NCBI RefSeq assembly: GCF_009601165.1
Contig: NZ_WIRE01000001.1
Span: 682,001-746,000 of the forward strand
Length of the DNA stretch: 64,000 bases
From: Alcanivorax sediminis
Lineage (GTDB): Bacteria > Pseudomonadota > Gammaproteobacteria > Pseudomonadales > Alcanivoracaceae
Reading direction: 5' to 3'
Both the position numbers and the translations under genes were made by a program. Position 1 is the first letter of the stretch. Each line of letters opens with the position of its first letter. Below are positions 9,698 to 22,603 of the stretch, in pieces. The notes below the pieces were generated by a model, which searched no databases, was not told the origin of the DNA, and worked only from the letters and a program-made list of their open reading frames with translations.

Positions 9698-10495
9698 GTG
9701 ACCACCGTATTTGCCGTAGCGAACCAGAAAGGCGGCGTGGGGAAGACGACCAGCAGTGTTAACCTGGCCGCATCACTGGCCGCCACCCGCAAACGGGTGT
9801 TGCTGGTGGACATTGACCCCCAGGGTAATGCGACCACTGGCTCCGGGGTAGACAAGTTCGACACCGAATACACCATTTATGATGTCCTCTGTGACGAGGT
9901 GCCCACCGAGCAGGCCATCGTGGCCACGCCGGAAGACAGCGGTTTCGACCTGATCACCGCCAATGGGGATCTGACCGCGGCAGAAGTGCAGCTGCTCGAT
10001 ATGAAATCGCGCGAATTCCGCCTGCGCAATGCGCTGGCCCGGATTCGCGATCGTTACGATTACATTCTCATCGACTGCCCGCCGTCTTTGAACATGCTCA
10101 CCGTCAATGCGCTGACCGCGGCGGACTCGGTGATCGTGCCGATCCAGTGCGAGTACTATGCCCTGGAAGGCCTCACTGCGTTGATGAACACCATCGAAAA
10201 GATCCGCACGGTGCTCAACCCCAAGCTACACATCGGTGGTCTGCTGCGCACCATGTACGACCCGCGCAACAGTCTGTCCAACGATGTGTCCAATCAGCTG
10301 ATCAGCCACTTCGGTGACAAGGTCTACCGCACCATTATTCCGCGTAACGTGCGGCTGGCGGAGGCCCCCAGCCACGGCGCACCGGTGATCACCTATGATC
10401 CCAAGTCCCGTGGTGCGGTCAGCTATCTGGCCCTGGCCGGCGAGATCCTGCGCCGCGAACAGGCGCTCAAGAGTCCCCCGGCCGCGGCATCATGA
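9698..10495 (+). CDS. parA: Chromosome partitioning ATPase ParA (Soj)
   Basis: 265 residues. A Walker-type ATPase that forms a nucleoid-bound gradient and moves ParB-parS complexes after replication. The deviant Walker A KGGVGKTTSSVNLAA is at about 11-25; the switch I and Walker B regions DIDPQGNATTG and LIDCPPSLN are intact. I chose the GTG at 9698 because AAGGAG is six bases upstream and the family starts at this point. A longer frame from 9554 would overlap rsmG and read through the heptamer repeat. It is co-directional with parB and separated from it by another heptamer repeat. Confidence 0.97.
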   Translation: MTTVFAVANQKGGVGKTTSSVNLAASLAATRKRVLLVDIDPQGNATTGSGVDKFDTEYTIYDVLCDEVPTEQAIVATPEDSGFDLITANGDLTAAEVQLLDMKSREFRLRNALARIRDRYDYILIDCPPSLNMLTVNALTAADSVIVPIQCEYYALEGLTALMNTIEKIRTVLNPKLHIGGLLRTMYDPRNSLSNDVSNQLISHFGDKVYRTIIPRNVRLAEAPSHGAPVITYDPKSRGAVSYLALAGEILRREQALKSPPAAAS

Positions 10496-10521
10496 TGGCA
10501 GCCGACCGGAATCGTTTTTGC

Positions 10522-10556
10522 GCGTCAGGCGTCCGGCGCCTGGCGTCCAGCGTAAT
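10522..10556. repeat. Heptamer repeat family D, copy 2 (parA-parB gap)
   Basis: GCGTCAG GCGTCCG GCGCCTG GCGTCCA GCGTAAT, tight 7-bp phasing, immediately before the parB ribosome site (AAGGA at 10559). Confidence 0.85.
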
Positions 10557-10569
10557 TTAAGGATTAACC

Positions 10570-11487
10570 ATGGCGGTAAAGCGTAAGCGCGGTCTCAGCA
10601 AGGGCCTGGATGCCCTGCTCAGCAGCAACGAATCCTACCAGCAGCGTCACCAGGAAGAAGTCAGTATTCAGGCAGAGCCGCAACAGGACCCGGCCAGCCA
10701 GCCGCCCCGTGACGGCGACCTGCGCCACCTGCCGGTGGAATACATGGAGCGTGGCCGTTACCAGCCACGCCGTGACATGTCCCCGGACGCGCTGGAAGAA
10801 CTGGCCGAATCCATCCGTGCCCAGGGCGTGATGCAGCCCATCGTGGTGCGCCCTCTCGGCGAGAAGCGCTACGAAATTATCGCCGGTGAGCGCCGCTGGC
10901 GCGCGGCCAAAATGGCCGAGCTGGATACCATCCCGGCGGTCATCCGCGAAGTGCCGGACGAAGCCGCCATCGCCATGGCGCTGATTGAAAATATCCAGCG
11001 GGAAAACCTCAATCCAATGGAAGAAGCCATTGCGCTGGGCCGGCTGAAAGAAGAATTCGGCCTTACCCACCAGCAAGTGGCTGATGCGGTGGGGAAATCC
11101 CGCGCCATGGTCACCAACTTGCTCCGTCTTATGGGACTGGAGTCGGATGTGAAAAAGCTGCTGGAGCATGGCGATCTGGAAATGGGCCATGCCCGCGCCC
11201 TGCTGGCGCTGGAGGGCAACAAACAAATCGAAGCGGCAAGGACCGTGGTGGCCAAAGGTCTGTCGGTGCGTCAAACCGAAGAGCTGGTTCGCGATTTCGA
11301 GAAAGCCAAGCCCGCCAAACAGGCTGCCCCCAAGGAAGATCCGAACGTCAAAGCCCTGGTCAACGATCTCTCTGAACGTCTCGGCGCCCCCGTGCAGCTG
11401 CAGTCCGGTCAGGGCGGCAAAGGCAAGCTGGTGATCAGCTATAACAACCTGGATGAGCTGGACGGCATCCTGGCGCACATTAAGTAG
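10570..11487 (+). CDS. parB: Chromosome partitioning protein ParB (Spo0J), CTPase/parS-binding
   Basis: 305 residues. It binds parS centromere sites, spreads as a CTP-dependent clamp and stimulates ParA. The N-terminal ParA-interacting segment (RGLSKGLDALLSS, basic) is followed by the CTP-binding box with GERRWRAAKMA, the conserved ENIQRENLNPMEEA, a helix-turn-helix (LTHQQVADAVGKSRAMVTN) and a C-terminal dimerisation domain. The ribosome site AAGGA precedes the ATG. No perfect parS (TGTTTCACGTGAAACA or TGTTCCACGTGGAACA) was found in the window by eye. Confidence 0.97.
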   Translation: MAVKRKRGLSKGLDALLSSNESYQQRHQEEVSIQAEPQQDPASQPPRDGDLRHLPVEYMERGRYQPRRDMSPDALEELAESIRAQGVMQPIVVRPLGEKRYEIIAGERRWRAAKMAELDTIPAVIREVPDEAAIAMALIENIQRENLNPMEEAIALGRLKEEFGLTHQQVADAVGKSRAMVTNLLRLMGLESDVKKLLEHGDLEMGHARALLALEGNKQIEAARTVVAKGLSVRQTEELVRDFEKAKPAKQAAPKEDPNVKALVNDLSERLGAPVQLQSGQGGKGKLVISYNNLDELDGILAHIK

Positions 11488-11488
11488 C

Positions 11489-11523
11489 ACGCCAGATGCT
11501 GGATGCCTGACGCCAGACGCTGA
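11489..11523. repeat. Heptamer repeat family D, copy 3 (after parB)
   Basis: ACGCCAG ATGCTGG ATGCCTG ACGCCAG ACGCTGA. It is the inverse orientation of copies 1 and 2 and starts two bases after the parB stop codon. Confidence 0.8.
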
Positions 11524-11546
11524 AACCCCAATCTGCCTCTGGCTTT

Positions 11547-11600
11547 TGTGGGAGCGTGCCTGCAAGCGATTTCCGCCATTCGCGTGCGGGCACGCTCCCA
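11547..11600. repeat. REP-like inverted repeat, possible parB terminator
   Basis: TGTGGGAGCGTGCC (11547-11560) and its exact inverse GGCACGCTCCCACA (11587-11600) enclose a 26-base loop containing TGCAAGCGAT. The arms match the TGTGGGAGC style of Pseudomonas REP sequences. It is extragenic, between parB and the atp promoter. Confidence 0.8.
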
Positions 11601-11771
11601 CAGCAGCACCTTACAGCCCCGCCCTTCGCCTGAAGAATGAAAAGTCTTGCACGGGGTAAACAAATAAATTTCCAGGTCCGTGAATGGCATTCCATTCGGG
11701 CCTGGCAACACCTTGAAGCAAGCGGGCCTTCCACCAAGGTCTAACTTTGACTAACAATCCACGCTCTACGG

Positions 11772-11800
11772 TTGCCACTTGCGTGTCAACTCCATATACT
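11772..11800 (+). promoter_or_regulatory. Sigma-70 promoter of the atp operon
   Basis: TTGCCA, exactly 17 bases, TATACT: five of six at both hexamers with ideal spacing. Transcription would begin near 11807, giving a leader of about 70 bases before the atpI GTG. This also rules out the ATG at 11779, which lies inside the promoter. Confidence 0.75.
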
Positions 11801-11877
11801 TCGCCGCGCTAACGATCAGGGTGCCCAAGACCTTGCGCCTGGTGCGGCATCAAATAGCATCAGCCAGAGGCTTCACG

Positions 11878-13234
<1,357 letters not shown>

Positions 13235-13260
13235 GTTTTTTTAAACCGGTTTTTAATTAA

Positions 13261-13512
<252 letters not shown>

Positions 13513-13561
13513 TCGATCGCGTTTGATCCGGTAAATTACCTAACGCGATTGAGGTGATGGC

Positions 13562-14032
13562 ATGAACATCAACATGACGATCATCGGCCAGGCTATCTGG
13601 TTCGCACTGTTCGTATTCTTCTGCATGAAGTTCGTCTGGCCGCCCATTTCCCGGGCACTGGAAGAGCGCAAGCAGAAAATTGCCGAGGGCCTGAGCGCCG
13701 CAGATCGTGCTGAGCGCGATCTGGAGCTGGCTCAGGAAAAGGCGACCGCCAATCTCAAAGAAGCTAAAGAGAAGGCGGCCGAAATCATTGATCAGGCCAA
13801 TCGCCGGGCTAATCAGATTGTGGAAGAGGCAAAAGATGCCGCGCGCACCGAAGGTGAGCGTCTGGTAGCCAAGGCCCAGTCTGAGATTGACCAAGAAGTT
13901 AATCAGGCTCGCGAGCAGCTGCGTAAAGAAGTGGCAGCCCTGGCGCTGAGCGGTGCCGAGAAGGTACTGGGCGGCGAAGTAAACCAGGATGCGCACAAGC
14001 AGATGCTTGAGCAGCTGGCGGCTGAACTCTGA
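13562..14032 (+). CDS. atpF: ATP synthase Fo subunit b
   Basis: 156 residues, the usual length. One N-terminal membrane helix ([24 protein letters not shown]), then a long charged alpha-helix (about 40-150) that dimerises as the peripheral stalk linking Fo to the delta subunit on F1. GAGGTG precedes the ATG. Gene order between atpE and atpH is canonical. Confidence 0.97.
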   Translation: MNINMTIIGQAIWFALFVFFCMKFVWPPISRALEERKQKIAEGLSAADRAERDLELAQEKATANLKEAKEKAAEIIDQANRRANQIVEEAKDAARTEGERLVAKAQSEIDQEVNQAREQLRKEVAALALSGAEKVLGGEVNQDAHKQMLEQLAAEL

Positions 14033-14047
14033 GACTACGGGTAACCC

Positions 14048-14584
14048 ATGGCTGAACTGACCACCATCGCACGCCCCTACGCCAAGGCCGCCTTTGTTTT
14101 TGCAAAGGAACAGGGCGCCCTGGATAAGTGGGAAAAGATGCTGGGCCTGGCAGCAGCAGTGGCAGGTGATGCCAGCATGCGTGCTTACCTTGACCAGCCG
14201 GAACTGGATGACGCCGCCAAGGTTTCTGCCTTTGCAGAAGTCTGCGGTGAAGAACTCGACGAAAGCGGGCGCAACTTCGTTGCGCAGCTGGCGCAGAACA
14301 AGCGTCTGCCGCTGTTGCCGATCATCCTGCAACTGTTCCACGAGCTTCTTGCTGCGGAACAGCAGTTCACCGATGTGGAGTTGATCTCCGCTTTCGAGAT
14401 GGACGACGCTGTTACCGAAAAGCTGGTAGCCGCTTTGAAAAAACGCCTTGGCACCGACGTGAATGTCACCACGTCTGTGGACCAGTCCCTGATTGGAGGC
14501 GTGCTGGTGCGAGCCGGCGATACCGTAATTGATGGCAGTGTGCGTGGCAGACTGAACCGTCTGGCAGAGCAACTGAACTCTTGA
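14048..14584 (+). CDS. atpH: ATP synthase F1 subunit delta
   Basis: 178 residues. The OSCP-like subunit at the top of F1 that binds the b dimer. It has an N-terminal helical domain beginning [14 protein letters not shown] and a C-terminal signature [20 protein letters not shown], both typical. It sits between atpF and atpA with a 15-base gap on each side. Confidence 0.97.
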   Translation: MAELTTIARPYAKAAFVFAKEQGALDKWEKMLGLAAAVAGDASMRAYLDQPELDDAAKVSAFAEVCGEELDESGRNFVAQLAQNKRLPLLPIILQLFHELLAAEQQFTDVELISAFEMDDAVTEKLVAALKKRLGTDVNVTTSVDQSLIGGVLVRAGDTVIDGSVRGRLNRLAEQLNS

Positions 14585-14600
14585 GTTTGAGGGATTAGAG

Positions 14601-16145
14601 ATGCAGCAACTCAACCCGTCCGAAATCAGCGAGATTATCAAGTCGCGCATTGCGAAACTTGATACCTCCACCGAAGCACGTAACGAAGGTACGGTGGTAT
14701 CCGTATCCGACGGTATTGTGCGTATTCACGGTCTTGCCGATGTAATGTTCGGTGAGATGATCGAGTTTGAGGGCGGCATCTATGGCATGGCCCTTAACCT
14801 TGAGCAGGATTCTGTTGGCGCCGTGGTACTGGGCGACTACCTGAGCCTGGCCGAAGGCCAGAAGGTACGTTGTACTGGCCGCATCCTGGAAGTTCCGGTA
14901 GGTCCGGAGCTGCTGGGCCGCGTTGTTGACGCCCTGGGTAACCCCATTGATGGTAAAGGTCCGGTTAACGCCGCCGTTACCGACGCCGTTGAAAAGGTAG
15001 CGCCTGGCGTTATCTGGCGTAAAGAGGTTAACGAGCCGGTTCAGACTGGCTACAAGGCGATCGACTCCATGGTTCCGATCGGTCGTGGTCAGCGTGAGCT
15101 GATCATTGGTGACCGTCAGATCGGTAAGACTGCGGTAGCCGTCGATGCCATCATTGCCCAGAAGGGCACTGGCGTTAAGTGTATCTACGTTGCGGTTGGC
15201 CAGAAGCAGTCCACCATCGCCAACGTGGTACGCAAGCTGGAAGAGCACGGTGCAATGGATCACACCATCATCGTTGCCGCTTCTGCTTCTGACCCGGCTT
15301 CCATGCAGTTCCTGGCACCCTTCTCCGGTTGTGCCATGGGCGAATACTTCCGTGACCGCGGTGAAGATGCCCTGATCGTTTATGATGACCTGACCAAGCA
15401 AGCGTGGGCGTATCGTCAGATCTCCCTGCTGCTGCGTCGTCCTCCGGGTCGTGAAGCGTATCCTGGTGACGTGTTCTACCTGCACTCCCGTCTGTTGGAG
15501 CGCGCCGCCAAGGTTAACGCAGAATACGTTGAGAACTTCACCAACGGTGAGGTGAAAGGCAAGACCGGTTCTCTGACCGCACTGCCGATCATCGAAACCC
15601 AGGGTGGTGACGTTTCCGCATTCGTACCGACCAACGTGATCTCCATCACCGATGGTCAGATCTTCCTGGAAACCGACCTGTTCAACTCCGGCGTACGTCC
15701 GGCCATGAACGCCGGTGTGTCTGTATCCCGTGTAGGTGGTGCAGCCCAGACCAAGATCATCAAGAAGCTCGGCGGTGGTATCCGTCTGGCACTGGCCCAG
15801 TACCGTGAACTGGCTGCATTTGCCCAGTTCGCTTCAGACCTCGACGATTCTACCCGCGAGCAGCTGGAGCATGGTCAGGCTGTGACCGAGCTGATGAAGC
15901 AGAAGCAGTACAGCCCGCAAAGCGTTGCTGAAATGGGTGTTGTACTGTACGCCGCTAACGAAGGTTACCTGAAAGGTATCGAGATCGAGAAAATCGGCGC
16001 CTTCGAAACGGCCATGCTGGACTACATGAACAGCGAAAAGAAAGCGTTGATGGACAAGATCAACGAGAAGGGTGACTACAACGGCGACATCGAGAGCGAG
16101 ATCAAGGAATCTCTCGATCAGTTCAAAGCCACCCAGACCTGGTAA
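14601..16145 (+). CDS. atpA: ATP synthase F1 subunit alpha
   Basis: 514 residues (E. coli 513). Non-catalytic nucleotide-binding subunit of the alpha3beta3 head. The P-loop GDRQIGKTA is at about 170-178; the arginine-finger region [10 protein letters not shown] is intact. The N-terminal beta-barrel and C-terminal helical domain are complete. GAGGGATTAGAG precedes the ATG. Confidence 0.98.
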   Translation: MQQLNPSEISEIIKSRIAKLDTSTEARNEGTVVSVSDGIVRIHGLADVMFGEMIEFEGGIYGMALNLEQDSVGAVVLGDYLSLAEGQKVRCTGRILEVPVGPELLGRVVDALGNPIDGKGPVNAAVTDAVEKVAPGVIWRKEVNEPVQTGYKAIDSMVPIGRGQRELIIGDRQIGKTAVAVDAIIAQKGTGVKCIYVAVGQKQSTIANVVRKLEEHGAMDHTIIVAASASDPASMQFLAPFSGCAMGEYFRDRGEDALIVYDDLTKQAWAYRQISLLLRRPPGREAYPGDVFYLHSRLLERAAKVNAEYVENFTNGEVKGKTGSLTALPIIETQGGDVSAFVPTNVISITDGQIFLETDLFNSGVRPAMNAGVSVSRVGGAAQTKIIKKLGGGIRLALAQYRELAAFAQFASDLDDSTREQLEHGQAVTELMKQKQYSPQSVAEMGVVLYAANEGYLKGIEIEKIGAFETAMLDYMNSEKKALMDKINEKGDYNGDIESEIKESLDQFKATQTW

Positions 16146-16168
16146 TTCGCTGATAAAAGGTACTTCCT

Positions 16169-17029
16169 ATGGCCAGCGGTAAAGAGATCAAAGGCAAGAT
16201 TGCCAGCGTCCAGAGCACGAAGAAGATTACCCGTGCAATGGAAATGGTGGCAGCTTCCAAGATGCGTAAGGCACAAGAGCGTATGGCGGCTTCCAAGCCG
16301 TACGCCAGCCGCATGCGTCAGGTGGTTGCCCATCTGGCCAATGCTGATCTGGAATACCGGCACAGCTACCTGCAAGAGCGGGAAGTAAAGAACGTTGGCT
16401 ACATCGTAGTGACCTCCGACCGGGGTCTCTGCGGTGGCCTCAACGTGAACCTGCTCAAGAATGTCGTCAAGAGCGCGAGAGCGTGGGAAGAACAAGGCGC
16501 CAAGGCCCAGTACTGCGTAGTGGGCTCCAAGGGTGTCTCTTTCTTCAAGAGTGTTGGCGGCACGGTGGAAGCGACCGTTTCCGGTCTGGGTGATACTCCT
16601 CACCTGAACGATCTGATCGGTTCCATCAAGGTAATGCTGGATGCCTATGACAACGGTGCGATCGACCGTCTGTACATCGTGTACAACGAGTTCGTGAACA
16701 CCATGACCCAGGCGCCCAAGAACATTCAGCTGCTGCCGCTTGAAGCGTCAGAAGATGAAGAACTGAAGCGTCACTGGGACTACATTTACGAGCCTGCCCC
16801 CAAGGAGCTGCTCGACGAACTGCTGGTTCGGTTCATCGAGTCCCAGGTGTATCAGGGCGTAGTAGAAAACAACGCCTGTGAACAGGCAGCGCGTATGATC
16901 GCGATGAAAGCGGCCAGCGATAACGCCGGTGACATCATTCGTGATCTGCAGTTGGTGTACAACAAGGCACGCCAGGCTGCAATTACGCAGGAAATCTCCG
17001 AAATCGTTGGTGGTGCTGCTGCGGTCTGA
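16169..17029 (+). CDS. atpG: ATP synthase F1 subunit gamma
   Basis: 286 residues (E. coli 287). Central rotor shaft. The N-terminal helix ([20 protein letters not shown]) and C-terminal helix ([20 protein letters not shown]) form the coiled coil inside the head, with a Rossmann-like domain between ([11 protein letters not shown]). Standard position between atpA and atpD. Confidence 0.98.
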   Translation: MASGKEIKGKIASVQSTKKITRAMEMVAASKMRKAQERMAASKPYASRMRQVVAHLANADLEYRHSYLQEREVKNVGYIVVTSDRGLCGGLNVNLLKNVVKSARAWEEQGAKAQYCVVGSKGVSFFKSVGGTVEATVSGLGDTPHLNDLIGSIKVMLDAYDNGAIDRLYIVYNEFVNTMTQAPKNIQLLPLEASEDEELKRHWDYIYEPAPKELLDELLVRFIESQVYQGVVENNACEQAARMIAMKAASDNAGDIIRDLQLVYNKARQAAITQEISEIVGGAAAV

Positions 17030-17066
17030 TCTGTCAGCAGATAGACGCGGCAAAAACGCAAGTTAA

Positions 17067-18461
<1,395 letters not shown>

Positions 18462-18482
18462 CCTCCACCGGGAGACAAGCAA

Positions 18483-18905
18483 ATGGCGATGACCGTGCAT
18501 TGCGACATTGTAAGTGCAGAACGCCAGCTGTTCTCCGGCCTGGTTGAAATCGTGGTAGCTTCCGGTGTGGAAGGTGACCTCGGTATCATGCCGGGCCACG
18601 CCCCGCTCCTGACCCGGCTCAAGCCGGGCCCGGTACGGGTGAAGAAGCAGAATGGTGAAGAAGAAGTGTTCTACGTATCCGGCGGCTTCCTGGAAGTGCA
18701 GCCGAAGCTGGTGACTGTACTGGCGGATACGGCAGAACGTGCCGACAACATGGACGAAGCTGCTGCCGAGCAGGCAAAACAGCGCGCCAAAGAAGCGCTG
18801 GAAGGGAAGAATTCCGAAATGGATTACTCCCGTGCCGCCGCTACACTGGCCGAGGCGGTTGCCCAGTTGCGTGCAATACAACAGTTGAAGAAAAAAGGGC
18901 GGTAA
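18483..18905 (+). CDS. atpC: ATP synthase F1 subunit epsilon
   Basis: 140 residues. N-terminal beta-sandwich (for example [20 protein letters not shown]) and a C-terminal two-helix segment (about 90-140) that can inhibit ATP hydrolysis. Last gene of the operon, followed by a terminator 30 bases downstream. Confidence 0.97.
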   Translation: MAMTVHCDIVSAERQLFSGLVEIVVASGVEGDLGIMPGHAPLLTRLKPGPVRVKKQNGEEEVFYVSGGFLEVQPKLVTVLADTAERADNMDEAAAEQAKQRAKEALEGKNSEMDYSRAAATLAEAVAQLRAIQQLKKKGR

Positions 18906-18935
18906 GCATCTTTTGCAATTCTTCAACACAGAAGG

Positions 18936-18961
18936 GGGTAGCCGAGTGCTACCCTTTTTTG
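18936..18961 (+). terminator. Intrinsic terminator of the atp operon
   Basis: GGGTAGC, loop CGAGT, GCTACCC followed by six T residues. It lies 30 bases past atpC. Confidence 0.9.
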
Positions 18962-19047
18962 TTTGTGTGATGGGATAACGTTTGAGGCGGGATCGAACAC
19001 GGACCAGGAACGGGCCGGATCACGCGGGTCAACAAGAAGGACAGGGT

Positions 19048-20406
19048 ATGAGTCTAGCAGTAGTTATTCTGGCAGCGGGCAAGGGCACACGCATGAAGAG
19101 CGCCTTGCCAAAGGTATTGCACGAAGTGGCGGGCAAAGCCATGGTGCAGCACGTTGTCGATGCAGCAGGCAGCCTGAATGCCGACAACACCGTGGTGGTC
19201 TACGGACACGGTGGTGACAAGGTGCAGGCCACTGTCACCGGGAACAACCTGCAGTGGGCCGAACAGGCCGAGCAGCTCGGCACCGGCCACGCCGTCGCCC
19301 AGGCCATGCCCGCCATCAACGAAGATATCGTGCTGGTACTCTACGGTGACGTCCCCCTGATTCGCCCGGAAACCCTGCGTGACTTCGTCGAGTGCGTGGA
19401 CGACAAGACCCTCGCCCTGATGACCCTGACCCTCGACGATCCCACCGGCTATGGCCGTATCGTTCGCGATGGCCAGAACAACGTGCAGCGAATCGTTGAA
19501 CAGAAAGATGCCAGCGAACACGAACTGGCCATCCCCGAGATCAACACCGGTATACTCGCCTGCACGCGCAGCTTCCTGGCCGATTGCCTGCCCAAGCTGT
19601 CCAGCAACAATGCCCAGGGTGAGTACTACCTTACCGATGTAATCGCCATGGCGGTGCAGTCCGGTCTTACCGTGGAAACCCTGCAGCCGCAATTCGCCTG
19701 GGAAGTGGATGGCGTCAACGATCGTGTCCAGCTGGCCCGCCTTGAGCGCATTTACCAGCTGGCCCAGGCTGAATCCCTGATGCGTGATGGCGTAACCCTG
19801 CGTGATCCGGCCCGCCTGGATATCCGTGGCAGCGTGCAGATTGCCAGCGATGTGATCATCGATGTGAACGTGGTGCTGGAAGGCGACGTGACCATTGAAG
19901 AGGGCGTCAGCATTGGGCCGAACTGTTTTATCCGTGATGCCAACATCGGCGCCGGTACCGTGATTGAAGCCAACAGCCTTATCGACGGCGCTGTGGTCGG
20001 CGATGCCTGCACCATCGGTCCCTATGCGCGCCTGCGCCCGGGCACCGAACTGGCCGACAAGGCCAAGATTGGCAACTTTGTGGAAACCAAGAAGTCCTAC
20101 GTGGGTGAGGGCTCCAAAGTGAACCACCTGACCTACATCGGCGACAGCCAGATCGGCAAGGGCGTCAACGTGGGTGCCGGCACCATTACCTGCAACTACG
20201 ACGGCGTGAACAAGTTCCAGACCGTCCTCAAGGACGGTGCCTTCATCGGCTCCAACTCTTCGCTGGTGGCGCCCGTCACCATCGGCGAAAATGCCACCGT
20301 GGGCGCCGGCAGCACGGTCACCAAGGACGTGGAAGACAATGGCCTGGCCGTCGCCCGTGGCCAGCAGCGCAACGTGGCCAACTGGAAACGCCCGAGCAAG
20401 AAATAA
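19048..20406 (+). CDS. glmU: Bifunctional GlmU: GlcN-1-P acetyltransferase / GlcNAc-1-P uridylyltransferase
   Basis: 452 residues from the ATG at 19048, preceded by AGGACAGG. The N-terminal pyrophosphorylase domain has LAAGKGTRMKSALPKVLHEV and makes UDP-GlcNAc from UTP. The C-terminal left-handed beta-helix of hexapeptide repeats (from about 250) acetylates GlcN-1-P using acetyl-CoA; NFVETKKS and GAGTITCNYDGVNK are typical active-site segments. The product feeds peptidoglycan and LPS. An upstream extension to 18982 would add 22 basic residues not seen in the family. It lies between atpC and glmS, as in many gammaproteobacteria. Confidence 0.97.
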   Translation: MSLAVVILAAGKGTRMKSALPKVLHEVAGKAMVQHVVDAAGSLNADNTVVVYGHGGDKVQATVTGNNLQWAEQAEQLGTGHAVAQAMPAINEDIVLVLYGDVPLIRPETLRDFVECVDDKTLALMTLTLDDPTGYGRIVRDGQNNVQRIVEQKDASEHELAIPEINTGILACTRSFLADCLPKLSSNNAQGEYYLTDVIAMAVQSGLTVETLQPQFAWEVDGVNDRVQLARLERIYQLAQAESLMRDGVTLRDPARLDIRGSVQIASDVIIDVNVVLEGDVTIEEGVSIGPNCFIRDANIGAGTVIEANSLIDGAVVGDACTIGPYARLRPGTELADKAKIGNFVETKKSYVGEGSKVNHLTYIGDSQIGKGVNVGAGTITCNYDGVNKFQTVLKDGAFIGSNSSLVAPVTIGENATVGAGSTVTKDVEDNGLAVARGQQRNVANWKRPSKK

Positions 20407-20421
20407 GGGCACAATCGGTTT

Positions 20422-20447
20422 TGTAGGAGCCATGCTTGCATGGCGAT
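20422..20447. repeat. Pseudomonas-type REP element (glmU-glmS gap)
   Basis: TGTAGGAGCCATGCTTGCAT, then GGCGAT. The core GCCATGC/GCATGGC is palindromic. It closely resembles the TGTAGGAGC...GCGA REP family of pseudomonads. Confidence 0.75.
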
Positions 20448-20503
20448 GGGACTGGCAACACGGCGAAGCCTGCCAGCCCAACGAGCGATATTAGGGAAAA
20501 CAC

Positions 20504-22333
20504 ATGTGTGGAATCGTCGGCGCCATCGCCCAGCGTAACGTAGGCAACATCCTGATCACCGGCCTCAAGCGCCTCGAATACCGCGGCTACGACAGCGCCG
20601 GTGTCGCGCTGCTCAACGACAAGGGCATCACCCGCGTGCGTCGTCAGGGCAAGGTAGGCGGCCTGGAAGACGCCGTTCGTGAAGTGAGTGCCGCCGGCTT
20701 TACCGGCGTGGCCCACACCCGCTGGGCCACCCACGGCAAGCCCTCCGAAGCCAACGCCCACCCACACATGTCCGGCAGCGATCTGGCCCTGGTCCACAAC
20801 GGTATCATCGAAAACTTCCAGGAACTGAAAGACAACCTGCAGGCGCAAGGCTACGAGTTCACCTCGCAAACCGATACCGAAGTGATCGTGCACCTGGTGC
20901 ATCAGGCGCTGGAAACCGGGGTGGATCTGTTCACCGCCGTACAGCAAGTGGTGAAAAAACTGGATGGTGCCTACGCCCTTGGCGTGATCCACAAATCCGA
21001 ACCCGACAAACTCATCGCCGTGCGTTCAGGCAGCCCGCTGGTGATCGGCCTCGGCATCGATGAAAACTACATCGCCTCCGACCAGCTGGCCCTGTTGCCG
21101 GTCACCAACCGCTTTATCTTCCTGGAAGAAGGCGACCAGGCAGAAATCAGCATCGACGGCGTGCGCATCGTCGATGCCGACGGCGATTCCGTGGTCCGTG
21201 AAGCCCACGAATTCGATGGCACCCACGAAGATGCCGAAAAGGGCGAATACCGCCACTACATGCAGAAGGAAATCTTCGAGCAGCCGGCCGCCATCCAGAA
21301 GACTCTGGAAGATCGCATCGAATCGCCAGAGACCCTCATCCACGCCTTCGGCAAAAAAGCCCCAGCCATCTTCGACAAGGTCAAAACCGTCCAGATCGTC
21401 GCCTGTGGCACCAGCTACCACGCCGGCATGGTGGCCCGTTACTGGCTGGAAGACATCGCCGGCATTCCCTGCCAGGTGGAAGTGGCCAGCGAGTTCCGCT
21501 ACCGCAAGCACGTGGTACCGGAAGGCACCCTGTTTGTCACCATCTCCCAGAGCGGCGAAACCGCCGACACCCTGGCGGCCCTGCGTGATACCCAGTCCCC
21601 CAACTACGTGGGCCGTCTGGCCATCTGTAACGTGGACAGCTCCTCCCTGGTGCGCGAATCCGAACTGGTATTCCTCACCAAGGCCGGCCCGGAAATCGGT
21701 GTGGCCTCCACCAAGGCCTTCACCACCCAGTTGGCGGGCCTGCTGATGATGGTGCTGGCCCTGGGCCGCCAGAAAGGCCTGGCCGACAGCGAGATTGAAA
21801 AGGTCCTCGCCGAACTGCGCCAGCTGCCCAACCTGATTGAACAGGCCGCCTCACTGGACAAACCCATCGAAAAACTGGCCGAACACTTCGTGGAAAAACA
21901 CCACGCTCTGTTCCTGGGCCGTGGCGTCCAGTTCCCGGTGGCACTGGAAGGCGCACTCAAGCTCAAAGAGATCTCCTACATCCACGCTGAAGCCTACGCC
22001 GCCGGTGAACTTAAGCACGGCCCCCTGGCGCTGGTCGACAGCGACATGCCCGTGGTCTCCGTGGCCCCCAACGACGAGCTGCTGGAAAAACTGAAATCCA
22101 ACCTGCAGGAAGTCCGTGCCCGTGGCGGCGAGCTCTACGTCTTCGCCGACAAAAACGCCCACGTGAAAGAAGGCGAAGGCATCCACGTGCTCAACATGCC
22201 AGCGGTACCGGAAACCATTGCCCCGATCGTCTACACCGTGCCGTTGCAGTTGCTCAGCTACCACGTGGCGGTGCTGCGGGGGACGGATGTGGATCAGCCG
22301 AGGAATTTGGCGAAGTCGGTGACGGTGGAATAA
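20504..22333 (+). CDS. glmS: Glutamine-fructose-6-phosphate aminotransferase (isomerizing)
   Basis: 609 residues (E. coli 609). Converts fructose-6-P and glutamine to glucosamine-6-P, the first step to UDP-GlcNAc, with GlmU supplying the later ones. Cys2 in MCGIVGAI is the glutaminase nucleophile; two SIS sugar-isomerase domains follow (about 290 and 460), and the C-terminus [13 protein letters not shown] is conserved. The DNA encoding that tail is the TnsD recognition site for Tn7-type elements, and an accessory island starts just downstream. Confidence 0.98.
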   Translation: MCGIVGAIAQRNVGNILITGLKRLEYRGYDSAGVALLNDKGITRVRRQGKVGGLEDAVREVSAAGFTGVAHTRWATHGKPSEANAHPHMSGSDLALVHNGIIENFQELKDNLQAQGYEFTSQTDTEVIVHLVHQALETGVDLFTAVQQVVKKLDGAYALGVIHKSEPDKLIAVRSGSPLVIGLGIDENYIASDQLALLPVTNRFIFLEEGDQAEISIDGVRIVDADGDSVVREAHEFDGTHEDAEKGEYRHYMQKEIFEQPAAIQKTLEDRIESPETLIHAFGKKAPAIFDKVKTVQIVACGTSYHAGMVARYWLEDIAGIPCQVEVASEFRYRKHVVPEGTLFVTISQSGETADTLAALRDTQSPNYVGRLAICNVDSSSLVRESELVFLTKAGPEIGVASTKAFTTQLAGLLMMVLALGRQKGLADSEIEKVLAELRQLPNLIEQAASLDKPIEKLAEHFVEKHHALFLGRGVQFPVALEGALKLKEISYIHAEAYAAGELKHGPLALVDSDMPVVSVAPNDELLEKLKSNLQEVRARGGELYVFADKNAHVKEGEGIHVLNMPAVPETIAPIVYTVPLQLLSYHVAVLRGTDVDQPRNLAKSVTVE

Positions 22334-22368
22334 AAGCAGTTAATAATTAATAGTGAATAGTTAATAGC
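22334..22368. repeat. Heptamer repeat family B, copy 1 (abuts glmS stop)
   Basis: Units in 7-bp phase: GTTAATA ATTAATA GTGAATA GTTAATA G. It starts a few bases after the glmS stop codon and ends just before the terminator. Confidence 0.85.
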
Positions 22369-22369
22369 G

Positions 22370-22395
22370 AAAGCCCGGCGATGCCGGGCTTTTTT
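22370..22395 (+). terminator. Intrinsic terminator of glmS
   Basis: AGCCCGGC, loop GAT, GCCGGGCT, then six T residues. Confidence 0.9.
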
Positions 22396-22455
22396 GTGGG
22401 TGGTTGATGGCGTAATGATTTCATGGGTGGGTTGGTAGACATGGGGGGTCGGGTT

Positions 22456-22499
22456 TGTAAGAGATGGCTTACAGCGGATGTAAACTTTTTGATATAGAG
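22456..22499 (+). promoter_or_regulatory. Candidate promoter/operator of the Sir2-HerA module
   Basis: The dyad TGTAAG-N6-CTTACA (22456-22473) is followed by a possible -10 TATAGA at 22493-22498. CTTACA could act as a poor -35 with a 19-base spacer. This is the only such structure in the 205-base gap between the glmS terminator and the first defence gene. Confidence 0.35.
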
Positions 22500-22603
22500 T
22501 GAGTGCCATTCGAGAGGGGGCTTGAAGAGATAGGGGAAGTAAGCGCTGTCGAAGCGGAATACAGTTGACCGAAAGATGCAGGGGCAATAATAAGGAAAAT
22601 GAC

